Of a DNA stretch of 64,000 bases, positions 8,335 through 17,251 are shown one piece after another. The DNA comes from Pseudalkalibacillus hwajinpoensis (GTDB lineage: Bacteria > Bacillota > Bacilli > Bacillales > Guptibacillaceae), in assembly GCF_015234585.1 (NCBI RefSeq), contig NZ_JADFCM010000005.1, positions 30,000 to 93,999 of the forward strand. Reading direction: 5' to 3'. The notes beneath the pieces were generated by a model. It did no database searches. It saw only the letters and a program-made list of their open reading frames with translations, and was not told where the DNA came from. Made by a program: the position numbers and the translations under genes. Numbering within the stretch: position 1 is the stretch's first letter; each line of letters opens with the position of its first letter.

Positions 8335-8358
8335 CAAAAGACTGCCATTTCTGGCAGC
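8335..8358 (-). terminator. Intrinsic terminator after pdaA
   Basis: On the minus strand CTGCCA / TGGCAG with a 4-nt loop followed by TCTTTTG. Confidence 0.7.
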
Positions 8359-8370
8359 CTAGAATATTTA

Positions 8371-9156
8371 TTAAGGAATAAGCGGTTCAGGAATTGTTTC
8401 AGTTAGGACAAGATCATCCAGACTTTTAAAGGTATACCCGTCTTTCTTTAAATCCTTAATAACTTTCTGAAGAGCTTCAGCGTTATCTTTTGAGACTGTA
8501 TGAAGAAGCAGTATCGCTCCCGGGTGAACTTGTTTCATAATCGAATCATAAGCATACTGACTCCCCTTTTGCTTATCCGTTTCCCAATCTTTATAGGCAA
8601 GTGACCAGAAGATGTTACGATACCCCTCTTCGTAAGAAATAGCGAGTGACCTTTCGCTAAAAACGCCACGAGGTGGTCGAACATACTGCATCGTTTCATC
8701 TCCAGTTAATCGGGTGTACTCTTCCTTCACTTTTTTTAATTCAATTCTTATCTTTTCATCAGAAATGGCCGTCATATCAGGGTGACTCCAGGAATGATTC
8801 CCAACGATATGTCCCTCTTTTACCATTCTCTTAACGAGATCTGGCTGGTCCTTTAAGTAATGACCGGTAACGAAAAAAGTGGCAGGTACATCTTCTTTCT
8901 TTAGAACATCCAAAATATCGTCAGTGAATCCATTCTCATACCCATTATCAAATGTCATATACAATTCCTTCTGATCAGTTCGACCAATGAAGTAGCTGTC
9001 GTAGGGCTTTAGTAATTCCTGAAATTCAGGCTCTGTTGTGGCAGGTGCATGATTTTTGCTTCGTTTAAAATACCAATCATGAGACGTGTTATCTATCGCA
9101 TAGGTTCCCGTCACTGTTCCAATAAATATAACGATCGTCATTACGAGTATCCTCAT
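8371..9156 (-). CDS. pdaA: Delta-lactam-biosynthetic polysaccharide deacetylase PdaA
   Basis: Exported NodB-family deacetylase of 261 residues, needed in Bacillus for muramic delta-lactam in spore cortex. An N-terminal hydrophobic segment (residues 3-19) ending in TYA acts as signal peptide. Motif 1 is YMTFDNGYENG, with the FDNG variant typical of PdaA; the metal His pair lies in GNHSWSHPDM; the RPPRGVFSER block and the C-terminal LLLHTVSKDN follow. The spore-cortex role implies an endospore former. It sits in the yfj region as in B. subtilis (yfjS). Confidence 0.92.
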   Translation of the reverse strand: MRILVMTIVIFIGTVTGTYAIDNTSHDWYFKRSKNHAPATTEPEFQELLKPYDSYFIGRTDQKELYMTFDNGYENGFTDDILDVLKKEDVPATFFVTGHYLKDQPDLVKRMVKEGHIVGNHSWSHPDMTAISDEKIRIELKKVKEEYTRLTGDETMQYVRPPRGVFSERSLAISYEEGYRNIFWSLAYKDWETDKQKGSQYAYDSIMKQVHPGAILLLHTVSKDNAEALQKVIKDLKKDGYTFKSLDDLVLTETIPEPLIP

Positions 9157-9280
9157 TTAATCCCTCCTTTGTCTGTCCCCTTATTTAGTGTGTGAAGTTT
9201 GCACTGTTTTCTATCCTAATTCCATCTCTTTGGCTAAGGAAATTACTTCCTCAAACAGAATACCTTGTTATCCTCATAAG

Positions 9281-9302
9281 AAAACCAGCATTTCTGCTGG
9301 TT
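9281..9302 (-). terminator. Intrinsic terminator after the YfkD-like gene
   Basis: AACCAGCA / TGCTGGTT stem with a 4-nt loop and a TTTTCTT tail on the minus strand. Confidence 0.8.
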
Positions 9303-10095
9303 ATTGTCGCGTATTAAATTCAAAACTAAGGTAGTCTTGAACCGGGATCCAAGCACCAATTCCTTGCTGAGTCACGTTACGAACCTCAAGTTTCATTTTG
9401 CTTCCTTTTAAAACAAGATAAACTTCTCCATATGTTACTGTCCCTTTTTCATTTACAGCAGGAACATAGCTCGTTAAAGTACCATAGTTCTTAGCTCCCA
9501 CATTATACACATTACCTTTTTTAGTATCTTTCCCAATCATTGTTTGAAAAGATAAAGAGAGCTTCGTTTTTTCAGATGCCTTCATCATCATCATCTTCTT
9601 CACGTCTTCACTATCAGGAATTGAGGCCGTTAATCCACCATTCACCTTCTTCTCTTCCTCTTGGCGATACGTCATCTGAATTGGACCACTTCCACCTCGA
9701 TTATCTACCCGATTTATATTTGCCTGCTTGTATTGCCAGTTAATGTTTGTTTCTGCAGAATCATAATTCAACGCCCACTTACCTAGATAAATACTCGCAC
9801 GATAACCGATCGCTAGCTTAGACGGTGAAATCGAAGAATCATTTAAAATCTGAATCAATTCAGGATTAGCAATGGGGACATCTGCAGATCCTGTTAACTC
9901 CTTCGTCAACTCACTCGGCTGCAAGGTAGGTAAATCCTGTGCGGGATTTGGATAAGTGTTTTCTTTCGAAATATTAACCGTAGAATCAGGAACTTTTAGC
10001 GATTGATCTTTCCCCGCTTTCTGACCTTCTGCGGCTAGTGTGTTTAGAGGTAGAATAACAGCTAGAATAACGAGCATTAACAAGATTTTCTTCAT
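9301..10095 (-). CDS. yfkD: YfkD family exported protein
   Basis: Secreted or surface protein of 264 residues with a clear signal peptide: MKKILLMLVILAVILPLN followed by TLAAEG. The mature part has NWQYKQANINRVDNRGG and a C-terminal QGIGAWIPVQDYLSFEF segment, matching YfkD of Bacillus; function unknown. I prefer ATG 10095, preceded by AAAGGAGAAG, over the in-frame ATG at 10122. Monocistronic, with its own terminator. Confidence 0.8.
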   Translation of the reverse strand: MKKILLMLVILAVILPLNTLAAEGQKAGKDQSLKVPDSTVNISKENTYPNPAQDLPTLQPSELTKELTGSADVPIANPELIQILNDSSISPSKLAIGYRASIYLGKWALNYDSAETNINWQYKQANINRVDNRGGSGPIQMTYRQEEEKKVNGGLTASIPDSEDVKKMMMMKASEKTKLSLSFQTMIGKDTKKGNVYNVGAKNYGTLTSYVPAVNEKGTVTYGEVYLVLKGSKMKLEVRNVTQQGIGAWIPVQDYLSFEFNTRQ

Positions 10096-10246
10096 ACAAA
10101 CTTCTCCTTTGTTAGCATTCATTTAAACGAATGGCTTCAAACTCTTATCAGTATTTTTTTCTAGAACCATCCCTTTTATCCAATAAATTTAGATATTAAA
10201 AGCGGAAACGAACGTTTAGAGCCGACAAGCGCTAGACATTTCCCAC

Positions 10247-10276
10247 AAAAAAAATGAACGCTTAAGCGTTCATTTT
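10247..10276 (-). terminator. Intrinsic terminator after the YczE-like gene
   Basis: Perfect AATGAACGCTT / AAGCGTTCATT inverted repeat with a long T run on the minus strand. Confidence 0.85.
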
Positions 10277-10864
10277 CTCAAAAGTAGGATAGAAAAATTG
10301 GACAAGAGGTCCGATGCCAAATGTAATGGCAATCGTGCCCACACCAATCGGCCCTCCTAAAAGCAATGCAGCAAGTAGCGCAATAAGTTCACCAGCCGTT
10401 TTCGAAGTTCGAATGCTTAAACCAGTTCTATGATGAATCGCAAGCATTAAACCATCGATTGGGATCACCGCAAATTTGGCTTGAAGGTATATCGCAATAC
10501 CAAGGCCGATGAATATCATTCCTATTATAAAAACCGCATAAGCAAGGAATAAGTCCGTAATCGTCCAATTTGAAAATAACGTAATTAACCAAAAATCAAT
10601 AAACAAACCTGTTACGATAATAGTGATAAGAGCAAAGAAATCTGGCCAGGCTTTCATCAGAAGCGCATTGACTATAATCAAGATGACTCCAACGAGGATT
10701 ACCCAGGTCCCAACCGTAAAACCGATCTTCTCAGATAATCCTACGTTAAGCGCATCCCAAGCTCCTGCTCCGATATCAGATTTAATTGTTAATGTTATTC
10801 CAGCAGTTAATACGAAGAGCCCTATTACATAAAATAAGAATCGTTTTATTTTCACTGACTGCAT
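10262..10864 (-). CDS. YczE/YyaS/YitT family membrane protein
   Basis: Integral membrane protein of about 200 residues with five predicted hydrophobic segments. The conserved opening is GLFVLTAGITLTIKSDIGAGAWDALNVGLS, with later IPIDGLMLAIHHRTGLSIRTSK, both typical of the YczE subgroup. Role unknown; YczE affects surfactin production in B. subtilis. Start is uncertain: ATG 10864 sits close to AGAGAGG, GTG 10855 would have better spacing, and an in-frame ATG lies further upstream at 10921. Confidence 0.8.
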   Translation of the reverse strand: MQSVKIKRFLFYVIGLFVLTAGITLTIKSDIGAGAWDALNVGLSEKIGFTVGTWVILVGVILIIVNALLMKAWPDFFALITIIVTGLFIDFWLITLFSNWTITDLFLAYAVFIIGMIFIGLGIAIYLQAKFAVIPIDGLMLAIHHRTGLSIRTSKTAGELIALLAALLLGGPIGVGTIAITFGIGPLVQFFYPTFEKMNA

Positions 10865-10938
10865 CCTCTCTTTTACTATATCCTTTTCATTGTAACGTAC
10901 GATGTAGTAAAAAGACGACACTTTCTAAGCTATTCCTT

Positions 10939-12327
10939 TTAAGCCTTACTTTGAGTTGAACTTTCGTATTGACTTGAGTCTTCTTCCTTTTGCTGATCGA
11001 ACAATTCTATATCACGCCATTTTCCATAACGGTAATATCCAATAGCAAATACGCTCGAGATAATAAAGCTTACTCCTATACCGTACGCAATCCCTTCTGC
11101 TCCTAACCATTTTGAAAAAACGTATGTGAGCGGAACGCGAAGGATCCAGAATGAAATAATATTAAGTATAAGCACCTGAACCATAGCACCGGCAGCTTTA
11201 ACCACTCCATTTAAAACAAAATTAATACCAAGAAACGGATAGAAAAAGGCAACGGTTTTTAAGTAGTTCTCACCGAAAGCAATTGTCTTAGGATCATCAA
11301 TAAAGAGACGGATCATTGATTCAGCTGATAAAAAGATAATAGCACTAATTGTAAAAGAAACGGCAAGGATTAAAATAATCCCATTCTTAGATATCGCTGA
11401 AACTCTTTGCCACTTTCCAGAGCCAATGTTCTGTCCAGCCATGCTATTTACAGCGGCTCCAAGCGTAAACGCCGGTAACATGATAATACGATCAAGCCTT
11501 TGCGCAGCTCCAAAACCAGCAACCACTTGTGTACCAAAACTTGCAACAATCCCCATAATCGCCGTCACTCCCGCTGAAACGGTCATCATTTGTAAGCCAG
11601 CAGGAATTCCAAGCTTTGAAATTCGTTTAAGCTCTTTCATGTCTGGAAGATGGGGAACAGTAAACGGGATTTTAGACTTCCAGATAGAATAAACCACACC
11701 ATATAGAAATGCTGACCCTTGAGAAATAATCGTTGCATATGCAGCACCTTCAATTCCCCAGTTGAAATAAGCAATAAACAACGGATCCAGTGCAGTATTT
11801 AAAATTACAGCAAAAAGGACAAATCGAATCGGAGTTTTACTATCCCCTAGAGCTCGCAATACTGTGCCAATAAAGTTATACCCAAATAAAAAGAGAATGC
11901 CTAAAAAGTTAATTCGCAAGTATACTTTCGTACTTTCAAATATCTCATCTGGCGTTCCAAGGAATTTAAGAATGGGGTCAGTAAAGAGGAAGCCAATAAT
12001 TCCAAACGCAACCGATAAGATCGTTAACGCAACAACAAAAGCATTTAGCGACTCGACTAACCCTTCTTTATCAGATGCTCCTTTCCGCTGAGACAGTACT
12101 GTTAACGTTGCACTATTCACTCCGATGATGAAGGAGAGAACAGTGAAAATGACGGGAGCTGCAATTGAAATAGCGCCAAGTGCATTTGAACCGAGTAAGT
12201 TACCAACCCAAATGCTATCTATAAATTGATAAGACGTTTGCAGTAAATTAGTTAAAAAAATAGGCAATGAAAAATAAACCATTTGCTTCGTAATGTTACC
12301 TTGAGTAAAATCATAGCTCTTGTTCAT
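10939..12327 (-). CDS. MATE family efflux transporter
   Basis: Multidrug/toxin extrusion antiporter of 462 residues with about 12 membrane helices. The start MNKSYDFTQGNITKQMVYFSLPIFLTNLLQTSYQFIDSIWVG is typical of the DinF/NorM-type MatE domain, and the second MatE half begins near KLGIPAGLQMMTVSAG. It should export cationic drugs with Na+ or H+; the substrate is unknown. The tail is hydrophilic (DQQKEEDSSQYE). It lies 75 bp upstream of the YczE-like gene on the same strand, so co-transcription is possible. Confidence 0.9.
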   Translation of the reverse strand: MNKSYDFTQGNITKQMVYFSLPIFLTNLLQTSYQFIDSIWVGNLLGSNALGAISIAAPVIFTVLSFIIGVNSATLTVLSQRKGASDKEGLVESLNAFVVALTILSVAFGIIGFLFTDPILKFLGTPDEIFESTKVYLRINFLGILFLFGYNFIGTVLRALGDSKTPIRFVLFAVILNTALDPLFIAYFNWGIEGAAYATIISQGSAFLYGVVYSIWKSKIPFTVPHLPDMKELKRISKLGIPAGLQMMTVSAGVTAIMGIVASFGTQVVAGFGAAQRLDRIIMLPAFTLGAAVNSMAGQNIGSGKWQRVSAISKNGIILILAVSFTISAIIFLSAESMIRLFIDDPKTIAFGENYLKTVAFFYPFLGINFVLNGVVKAAGAMVQVLILNIISFWILRVPLTYVFSKWLGAEGIAYGIGVSFIISSVFAIGYYRYGKWRDIELFDQQKEEDSSQYESSTQSKA

Positions 12328-12506
12328 CTGATTACCTTCTTATGTTGAAATTAGAATCTACATATGGCTATACCCCTAGTATCTGATTGAAAAACGAATG
12401 AATGCGCTAAAAGCTCCCGTAGTAAATAATGGCATATTATCGCGTTTTAGAATTCGAGATTAGAGGAAGATTAAGATTATAGTTAAATTCGAAAGGAGAA
12501 TTTGTA

Positions 12507-12935
12507 ATGGCAATGTCTCAATCAGAAATTAAAAACAAGGTACTGAGCATCTTTGATTCTCACTATGTAGGAACACTTAGCACAGTGAAGGAAAATAAGC
12601 CTCATTCAAGATTTATGACGTTCTTCCACGATGAACTTACACTAATGACTCCAACTAGTAAGGAAACTCATAAAGTAGAAGACATCGAGCAAAATAATAA
12701 CGTGCACGTTTTGCTTGGATACGACGGCGAAGGTTGGCATGACCGTTACGTAGAAGTACAAGGTCACGTCACGATAGATGACTCAAAAGAAACGAAAGAA
12801 AAACTATGGGGTGACCAGCTGAAACGATGGTTCGATTCACCAGAAGATCCAAACTATGTCGTTCTCACAATCACTCCGGACACAATTCGTTTAATGAATG
12901 AGGGTGAAAACACACCAGAAACACTTGAGTTATAA
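12507..12935 (+). CDS. Pyridoxamine 5'-phosphate oxidase-like general stress protein (YdaG/GsiB26 type)
   Basis: Split-barrel flavin-binding protein of 142 residues, of the general stress protein 26 family. SQSEIKNKVLSIFDSHYVGTLSTV and KPHSRFMTFFHDE form the FMN-binding start, then THKVEDIEQNNNVHVLLGY. Homologues such as YdaG are SigB-controlled in Bacillus, but I do not see a convincing SigB promoter upstream here. A strong AAAGGAG precedes ATG 12507. The oxidation substrate is unknown. Confidence 0.85.
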   Translation: MAMSQSEIKNKVLSIFDSHYVGTLSTVKENKPHSRFMTFFHDELTLMTPTSKETHKVEDIEQNNNVHVLLGYDGEGWHDRYVEVQGHVTIDDSKETKEKLWGDQLKRWFDSPEDPNYVVLTITPDTIRLMNEGENTPETLEL

Positions 12936-12991
12936 AATAACCTCCCATTAGAGGAGTTTTACTACGCATAGATAGGTAAAATAAAAAAAAG

Positions 12992-13023
12992 AAAAAAAGG
13001 GCCACTGCGGTGACCCTTTTTTT
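12992..13023. terminator. Bidirectional terminator
   Basis: AAAAAAGGGCCAC / GTGACCCTTTTTTT stem (one mismatch) between two convergent genes; T runs on both strands. Confidence 0.85.
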
Positions 13024-13030
13024 CGTTTCT

Positions 13031-13423
13031 TTATTTTGATACAATCTCGAAAGTTTCCTTCAATTCAATGCTTCCCAAAACAGACTGTGCCATTGAACAA
13101 TGCTTTTTCGTTAATTCAAGCGCTCTTTCTACTTTCTGCTCGTTCAGCTCTCCAACTAGTGTGAAATGAAGATGAATTTCTTCAACACGATTTGCTTCCT
13201 TTTCATTACGAGTGACATCCGCTTTTATTTGAATATCTTCATAGTCCATTCGCTTTTTATCAAGAATTTGGCGTAACACACCACCACTACAAACTGCTAT
13301 TGATGAAACAAGTAGTTGATATGGACGAAAACCAAACTGCTCGTCCCCTGAAATATGAAGCGTTCCATATTCAAAATCAGCTGTAAAACCAGTTTCTTCT
13401 TTCTTCATGTTAAATTCCAACAT
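13031..13423 (-). CDS. OsmC family protein
   Basis: OsmC/Ohr-fold peroxidase-like protein of 130 residues. Both conserved cysteines are present, in SIAVCSGGVLRQIL and TKKHCSMAQSVLG, as expected for a thiol peroxidase. The SIAVCSG and HCSMAQSV motifs place it in the YhfA-like branch rather than Ohr itself. ATG 13423 has GGA 6 nt upstream; a GTG at 13429 in the same frame overlaps that site. Confidence 0.87.
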   Translation of the reverse strand: MLEFNMKKEETGFTADFEYGTLHISGDEQFGFRPYQLLVSSIAVCSGGVLRQILDKKRMDYEDIQIKADVTRNEKEANRVEEIHLHFTLVGELNEQKVERALELTKKHCSMAQSVLGSIELKETFEIVSK

Positions 13424-13561
13424 GACCACTCCTTTACTAGACGTTGTCCTTATTTTAGATCAGCTTTTAAAAAAATGCGAACGGTGGCTCTTTTCACCCC
13501 ATTCCATTATAATAAGCACTGATAAGAATTTCCTTTTTTGGCTAATTGGAGTGTGAACAAA

Positions 13562-14731
13562 TTGTTTGAATCAAACCGTTACCGATTTCTGATTCTTATT
13601 TCAATCGTTTTTATTTCTGGGTATTCTCAAGGGATGCTGCTTCCTTTATTATCTATTCTTCTAGAGGAGGCAGGCGTATCGTCTAGCATGAATGGACTTA
13701 ATGCTTCGGCTCTTTACATAGGGATCCTTTTTGCCTCACCCTTTATTGAGAAACCCGTTCGAAAATATGGTTATAAACCAGCTATAGCAGTTGGACTTCT
13801 GCTTGTTATTGTTTCAATCACGCTAATACCTATATGGCAGGCTTTTTGGTTTTGGTTCATTTTAAGAATCATTGTCGGAATAGGAGATAACCTTCTTCAT
13901 TTCGCAACACAACTTTGGATTACAACAACGACCCCAAAAGAAAAAAGGGGGAGAAACATCGCCATTTATGGATCTGCATTCGGACTTGGTTTCGCTGCCG
14001 GTCCCCTCTCGACTATTCTAGTTGAGTATTCTATGTACCTCCCATTTTTACTGGCATCAGGCATTGCTATGGTGACATGGTTGATGCTGACAAAAATCAA
14101 AAATGAGTTCCCTGATCCATTGACGCACGGTTCTGAACGAGTTCTATCTAAATATGCGCGCGTCCTGAAAGTTGGCTGGGTAGCCCTCTTACCTTCTTTC
14201 GGATACGGATTTCTTGAAGCATCTCTTCACGGTAATTTCCCTGTGTATGCACTTCGGAACGGAATTGATATAAAATCGGTTTCGATTTTACTTCCAGCCT
14301 TTGTGATCGGAAGTCTTGTGTTTCAAATGCCTCTTGGCGTTATCAGTGATAAATTTGGTCGGAAAAATATCTTGCTCGTTAGTATTTTTTTTGGCTGGGT
14401 TAGTTTTTCGTGTGCGATCTTCACCACATCAGTACCAATACTTTTTATCTTATTTTTCCTTGCAGGCATGATGGTTGGATCTTTATTTTCACTGAGTATT
14501 ACCTACTTGGCCGATCTGCTACCAAATAGTCTTCTCCCAACCGGGAACATTCTAGCTGGCATATTTTTTGGCATTGGTAGTATACTCGGACCCTATCTTG
14601 GTGGAGTTTTCATTGATTGGTTTACAGAAGGAAGCATTTTCTATGCGATTAGCGGGATGCTACTCTTCTTATTTACAGCAACAGCCGTTCATAAGAAACC
14701 CGAACCACATGCTCAGTATTCTACATCGTGA
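13562..14731 (+). CDS. MFS transporter (YfkF-like)
   Basis: Major facilitator efflux protein of about 389 residues with 12 hydrophobic segments. The central loop and second-half motif GVISDKFGRKNILL is the MFS signature. It starts at a non-ATG codon: TTG 13562 follows GGAGTG by 8 nt; an in-frame TTG at 13538 has no ribosome binding site. The substrate is unknown. Its position between yfkD and the yfkH-J block suggests the YfkF orthologue, but that is inferred from context. Confidence 0.85.
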   Translation: MFESNRYRFLILISIVFISGYSQGMLLPLLSILLEEAGVSSSMNGLNASALYIGILFASPFIEKPVRKYGYKPAIAVGLLLVIVSITLIPIWQAFWFWFILRIIVGIGDNLLHFATQLWITTTTPKEKRGRNIAIYGSAFGLGFAAGPLSTILVEYSMYLPFLLASGIAMVTWLMLTKIKNEFPDPLTHGSERVLSKYARVLKVGWVALLPSFGYGFLEASLHGNFPVYALRNGIDIKSVSILLPAFVIGSLVFQMPLGVISDKFGRKNILLVSIFFGWVSFSCAIFTTSVPILFILFFLAGMMVGSLFSLSITYLADLLPNSLLPTGNILAGIFFGIGSILGPYLGGVFIDWFTEGSIFYAISGMLLFLFTATAVHKKPEPHAQYSTS

Positions 14732-14785
14732 GTAAAGAAACCTTTTAAAAGCCATCTTAATAATATAATACATGAACCCTTTTCA

Positions 14786-14844
14786 TTGACTTATGATTTA
14801 TATGTACTATAATGAGAATTGTGATTATCTGATAATGATTATAA
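14786..14844 (+). promoter_or_regulatory. SigA-type promoter with a Fur/PerR-like operator
   Basis: TTGACT (14786-14791), 16-nt spacer, TATAAT (14808-14813). The 15-mer TGATAATGATTATAA lies just downstream at 14830-14844. It differs by one base from the Fur 7-1-7 box TGATAATNATTATCA and by one base from the PerR box TTATAATNATTATAA, so it fits either. Its position over the start of transcription would favour repression. Confidence 0.6.
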
Positions 14845-14873
14845 TTAATTCCGAACAAAGGAGTCGATACAGA

Positions 14874-15332
14874 ATGAAACTACGCGAAGAAATGCCTGAA
14901 CTAGAAGGCGCTAAAGAATGGTTTAACGGAGAAGTTAAGAAGAGTGACCTCGTAGGTAATAAACCACTTACTCTTATTCACTTCTGGTCCATTAGCTGTG
15001 GTCTATGTAAAGAAGCTATGCCAATGGTTAACGAATTCCGTGATGAGTATAGCGAAGATATGAATGTTATTGCTGTTCATATGCCACGCTCTGAAAAAGA
15101 CCTTGACCTTGAAGAAATTAAACAAGTAGCTGATCAACACGATATTAGCCAACCAATCTTCGTTGATAGTGATCACAAATTGACAGACGCATTCGAAAAC
15201 CAATATGTACCTGCCTATTACGTGTTTGATTCAGAAGGTAAACTTCGTCATTTCCAAGCAGGCGGAGAAGGTCGTAAAATGCTTACAAAACGTATTACTA
15301 AACTTCTTGATAAAGCGAAGAAAGAAGACTAA
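14874..15332 (+). CDS. TlpA/ResA-type thiol-disulfide oxidoreductase, cytoplasmic
   Basis: Thioredoxin-fold protein of 152 residues. The active site is WSISCGLCKEAMP, a CGLC motif, in the AhpC-TSA/TlpA context; the cis-proline loop is YVPAYYVF. No signal peptide or membrane anchor, unlike ResA or StoA, so it acts in the cytoplasm. ATG 14874 follows AAAGGAG; upstream in-frame starts lie in the operator region. The candidate Fur/PerR box links it to iron or peroxide stress. Confidence 0.85.
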   Translation: MKLREEMPELEGAKEWFNGEVKKSDLVGNKPLTLIHFWSISCGLCKEAMPMVNEFRDEYSEDMNVIAVHMPRSEKDLDLEEIKQVADQHDISQPIFVDSDHKLTDAFENQYVPAYYVFDSEGKLRHFQAGGEGRKMLTKRITKLLDKAKKED

Positions 15333-15346
15333 ATAACGAAATGATA

Positions 15347-15375
15347 AAGAGGCAGCGCAAGCTGCCTCTTTTATT
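15347..15375. terminator. Bidirectional terminator
   Basis: AAAGAGGCAGC / GCTGCCTCTTTT with a 4-nt loop between convergent genes. Confidence 0.85.
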
Positions 15376-15832
15376 TTGTCTTTTTCATTTTCCTATATAA
15401 TGAAAGCACTATGCGATAGGCACCGTAGCCTACGATAGCTCCAAGAGCATTTAAGAGAATATCATCAATATCAAATATACGGTGAGCGACAAAGTACTGC
15501 AATAATTCAATAACAGTACTCGTTGAAAAACCGATCAGGCCAATAATAAGCACAGACTTTCCTTTTTTATAAACTAGCGGTGTTAAAAATCCTAACGGCA
15601 TAAACAACATAATATTTCCAATAATATTTTTTAAGATGAGCCAGTAGCTTCCGCTTTCCCACATTAACTTTATACTATCGAACAAAACAAGGTTAACTGA
15701 TTTACCATATGGATAATAATTATAAATAAACAACGTCGCATAGAAAAGCGCAAGTAAGTAGATACCTAAAGCGAAGGACCCACCCCTCTTCACCCATTTC
15801 TGCGTTGACACACCTTCGTTCTGAGTCTGCAT
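15371..15832 (-). CDS. VanZ family protein
   Basis: Small membrane protein of 153 residues with four hydrophobic segments. NIIGNIMLFMPLGFLTPL and VIELLQYFVAHRIFDIDDILLNALGAIVGY are the VanZ-domain signatures. VanZ proteins confer low-level teicoplanin resistance in enterococci, but most chromosomal members have no assigned role. No van genes are nearby. Confidence 0.88.
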   Translation of the reverse strand: MQTQNEGVSTQKWVKRGGSFALGIYLLALFYATLFIYNYYPYGKSVNLVLFDSIKLMWESGSYWLILKNIIGNIMLFMPLGFLTPLVYKKGKSVLIIGLIGFSTSTVIELLQYFVAHRIFDIDDILLNALGAIVGYGAYRIVLSLYRKMKKTK

Positions 15833-15932
15833 ATCCTACGTCTCTCCCTATTCTTCAGATGCCTTATGGGCTGTCTATATGCTATAGTATTCTATACAAA
15901 ATATGTTCATGTAACAAAATTGAGGTGGAAAA

Positions 15933-17099
15933 ATGCCAGAACTCCAAGAAAATGTCTTAAAGAACCTTTCTTCAAACCTAAACAATTATAACATTCCTTT
16001 TTTCTTTATAAATGAAACAGCTCTTTGGCTTCAAGGAGCAGTCGATGCCCCTCATTCTATAGCCGTTTCGATTCAATGGGATGCTTTTGAGTCCGTCGTA
16101 GATGATTTCAATCTTAAATACGGAGTAGCAAAACCCGATTACACTTCCGAAACTGCTTACGCTCTTTATGTGATCGATGAGTGTCCGGTACGAATTGAGT
16201 GCACATACAACACCGTTATCCGCACGAACCCTTATCTCATTGAAGTCTCACTAGGAGAACAATCGGTTCAATGCCTTTCACTCTATTACTATCAGAAGCT
16301 TCCAGAATGGCGGAATATAATTGATGCTCACCTAAAAGAAATACAAGAGAATGTGACAGCCCAGAATGCAAAATCTTGGAATCAACAAACTTACGAAGCA
16401 TTGCTTAATCGATTTGGAAAACCTGAAGAAGCCGCAACAAAATTAAAAGAAAATCCAAAATCACGTCTTAAATCACTTCTACCGTATCTTCCTTCACTAC
16501 AAGGAAAGAAAGTAGCCAACTTAATGGGATCACATGGTATGAAAGCGACAGCAATGAGTTTACTTGGTGCAAATGCAACAGTCATCGATTTTTCCTATGA
16601 AAATGAGCGATTCGCCAAAGAAATTGCAGAAGAGTGTAACGTGGACCTCTCCTATTATGTCACTGACATTTTAAAAATGAACCATGATCTCGATAGAAGT
16701 TTTGATATTATTGTTATGGAACTGGGGATTTTACATTACTTCCTTGATCTTCACCCTCTCTTCAAGGTTGTTTCACGTCTCTTGAAGCCAGAAGGCACCT
16801 TTGTAATCCAAGATTTCCATCCTATATCAACAAAGCTTATTTCGTCTAAAGGAAAGAAGCATAAAGTTGATGGTAACTATTTCGATCCGACAATCCACAA
16901 AACTAAAGTTGCTTTTGAGAAGCATTTAACGAACGAAACAGCAGAAAGCCTGGTGCTTCAGCGTAAATGGACACTTGGTGAAATTCTTACAAGCATTGCT
17001 GATGAGAACCTTATTATTAAACAGGTAACAGAGGAACCGAATATTAAGCTCCACGACAGAGGCATTCCGAAAATTTTCACTGTTAAAGCTATCAAATAG
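15933..17099 (+). CDS. SAM-dependent methyltransferase with N-terminal nucleotidyltransferase-like domain
   Basis: Protein of 388 residues with two parts. Residues 1-150 resemble the minimal nucleotidyltransferase-like fold (FFINETALWLQGAVDAPHSI with a later RIECTYNTV strand), without the clear catalytic GS...DxD, so this part may only bind substrate. Residues 180-387 form a class I methyltransferase: KVANLMGSHGMKATAMSLLGA is the SAM loop, FDIIVMELGILHYF motif post-II, LKPEGTFVIQDFHP the strand after motif III. Substrate unknown. The gene has its own AGGTGG ribosome binding site. Confidence 0.75.
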   Translation: MPELQENVLKNLSSNLNNYNIPFFFINETALWLQGAVDAPHSIAVSIQWDAFESVVDDFNLKYGVAKPDYTSETAYALYVIDECPVRIECTYNTVIRTNPYLIEVSLGEQSVQCLSLYYYQKLPEWRNIIDAHLKEIQENVTAQNAKSWNQQTYEALLNRFGKPEEAATKLKENPKSRLKSLLPYLPSLQGKKVANLMGSHGMKATAMSLLGANATVIDFSYENERFAKEIAEECNVDLSYYVTDILKMNHDLDRSFDIIVMELGILHYFLDLHPLFKVVSRLLKPEGTFVIQDFHPISTKLISSKGKKHKVDGNYFDPTIHKTKVAFEKHLTNETAESLVLQRKWTLGEILTSIADENLIIKQVTEEPNIKLHDRGIPKIFTVKAIK

Positions 17100-17116
17100 C
17101 CCTAATATAATAAGGT

Positions 17117-17132
17117 AATGTTAATTAACATT
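17117..17132. promoter_or_regulatory. Perfect 16-bp palindrome
   Basis: AATGTTAATTAACATT is fully self-complementary and lies just after the methyltransferase stop. No poly-T follows, so it is not a terminator. It could be an operator for the gene to the left or a chance AT-rich palindrome. Confidence 0.3.
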
Positions 17133-17211
17133 CTAGATTTTTCGCTCGCCCTGTGATGACCAATTGAATGAGTCAAAAATCGAGAAGCAACAGTGGAAGC
17201 TAACATAGCTC

Positions 17212-17251
17212 ATAATAATAAAAGCACCCTCAAGGGTGCTTTTATTATTAT
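17212..17251. terminator. Bidirectional terminator
   Basis: AATAATAAAAGCACCCT / AGGGTGCTTTTATTATT nearly perfect inverted repeat between convergent genes. Confidence 0.9.

Noticed and set aside
12420..12506. SigB promoter for the general stress protein 26-like gene
   Set aside because: Only a GTTTTA-like block and no clear GGGWAW at the right spacing.
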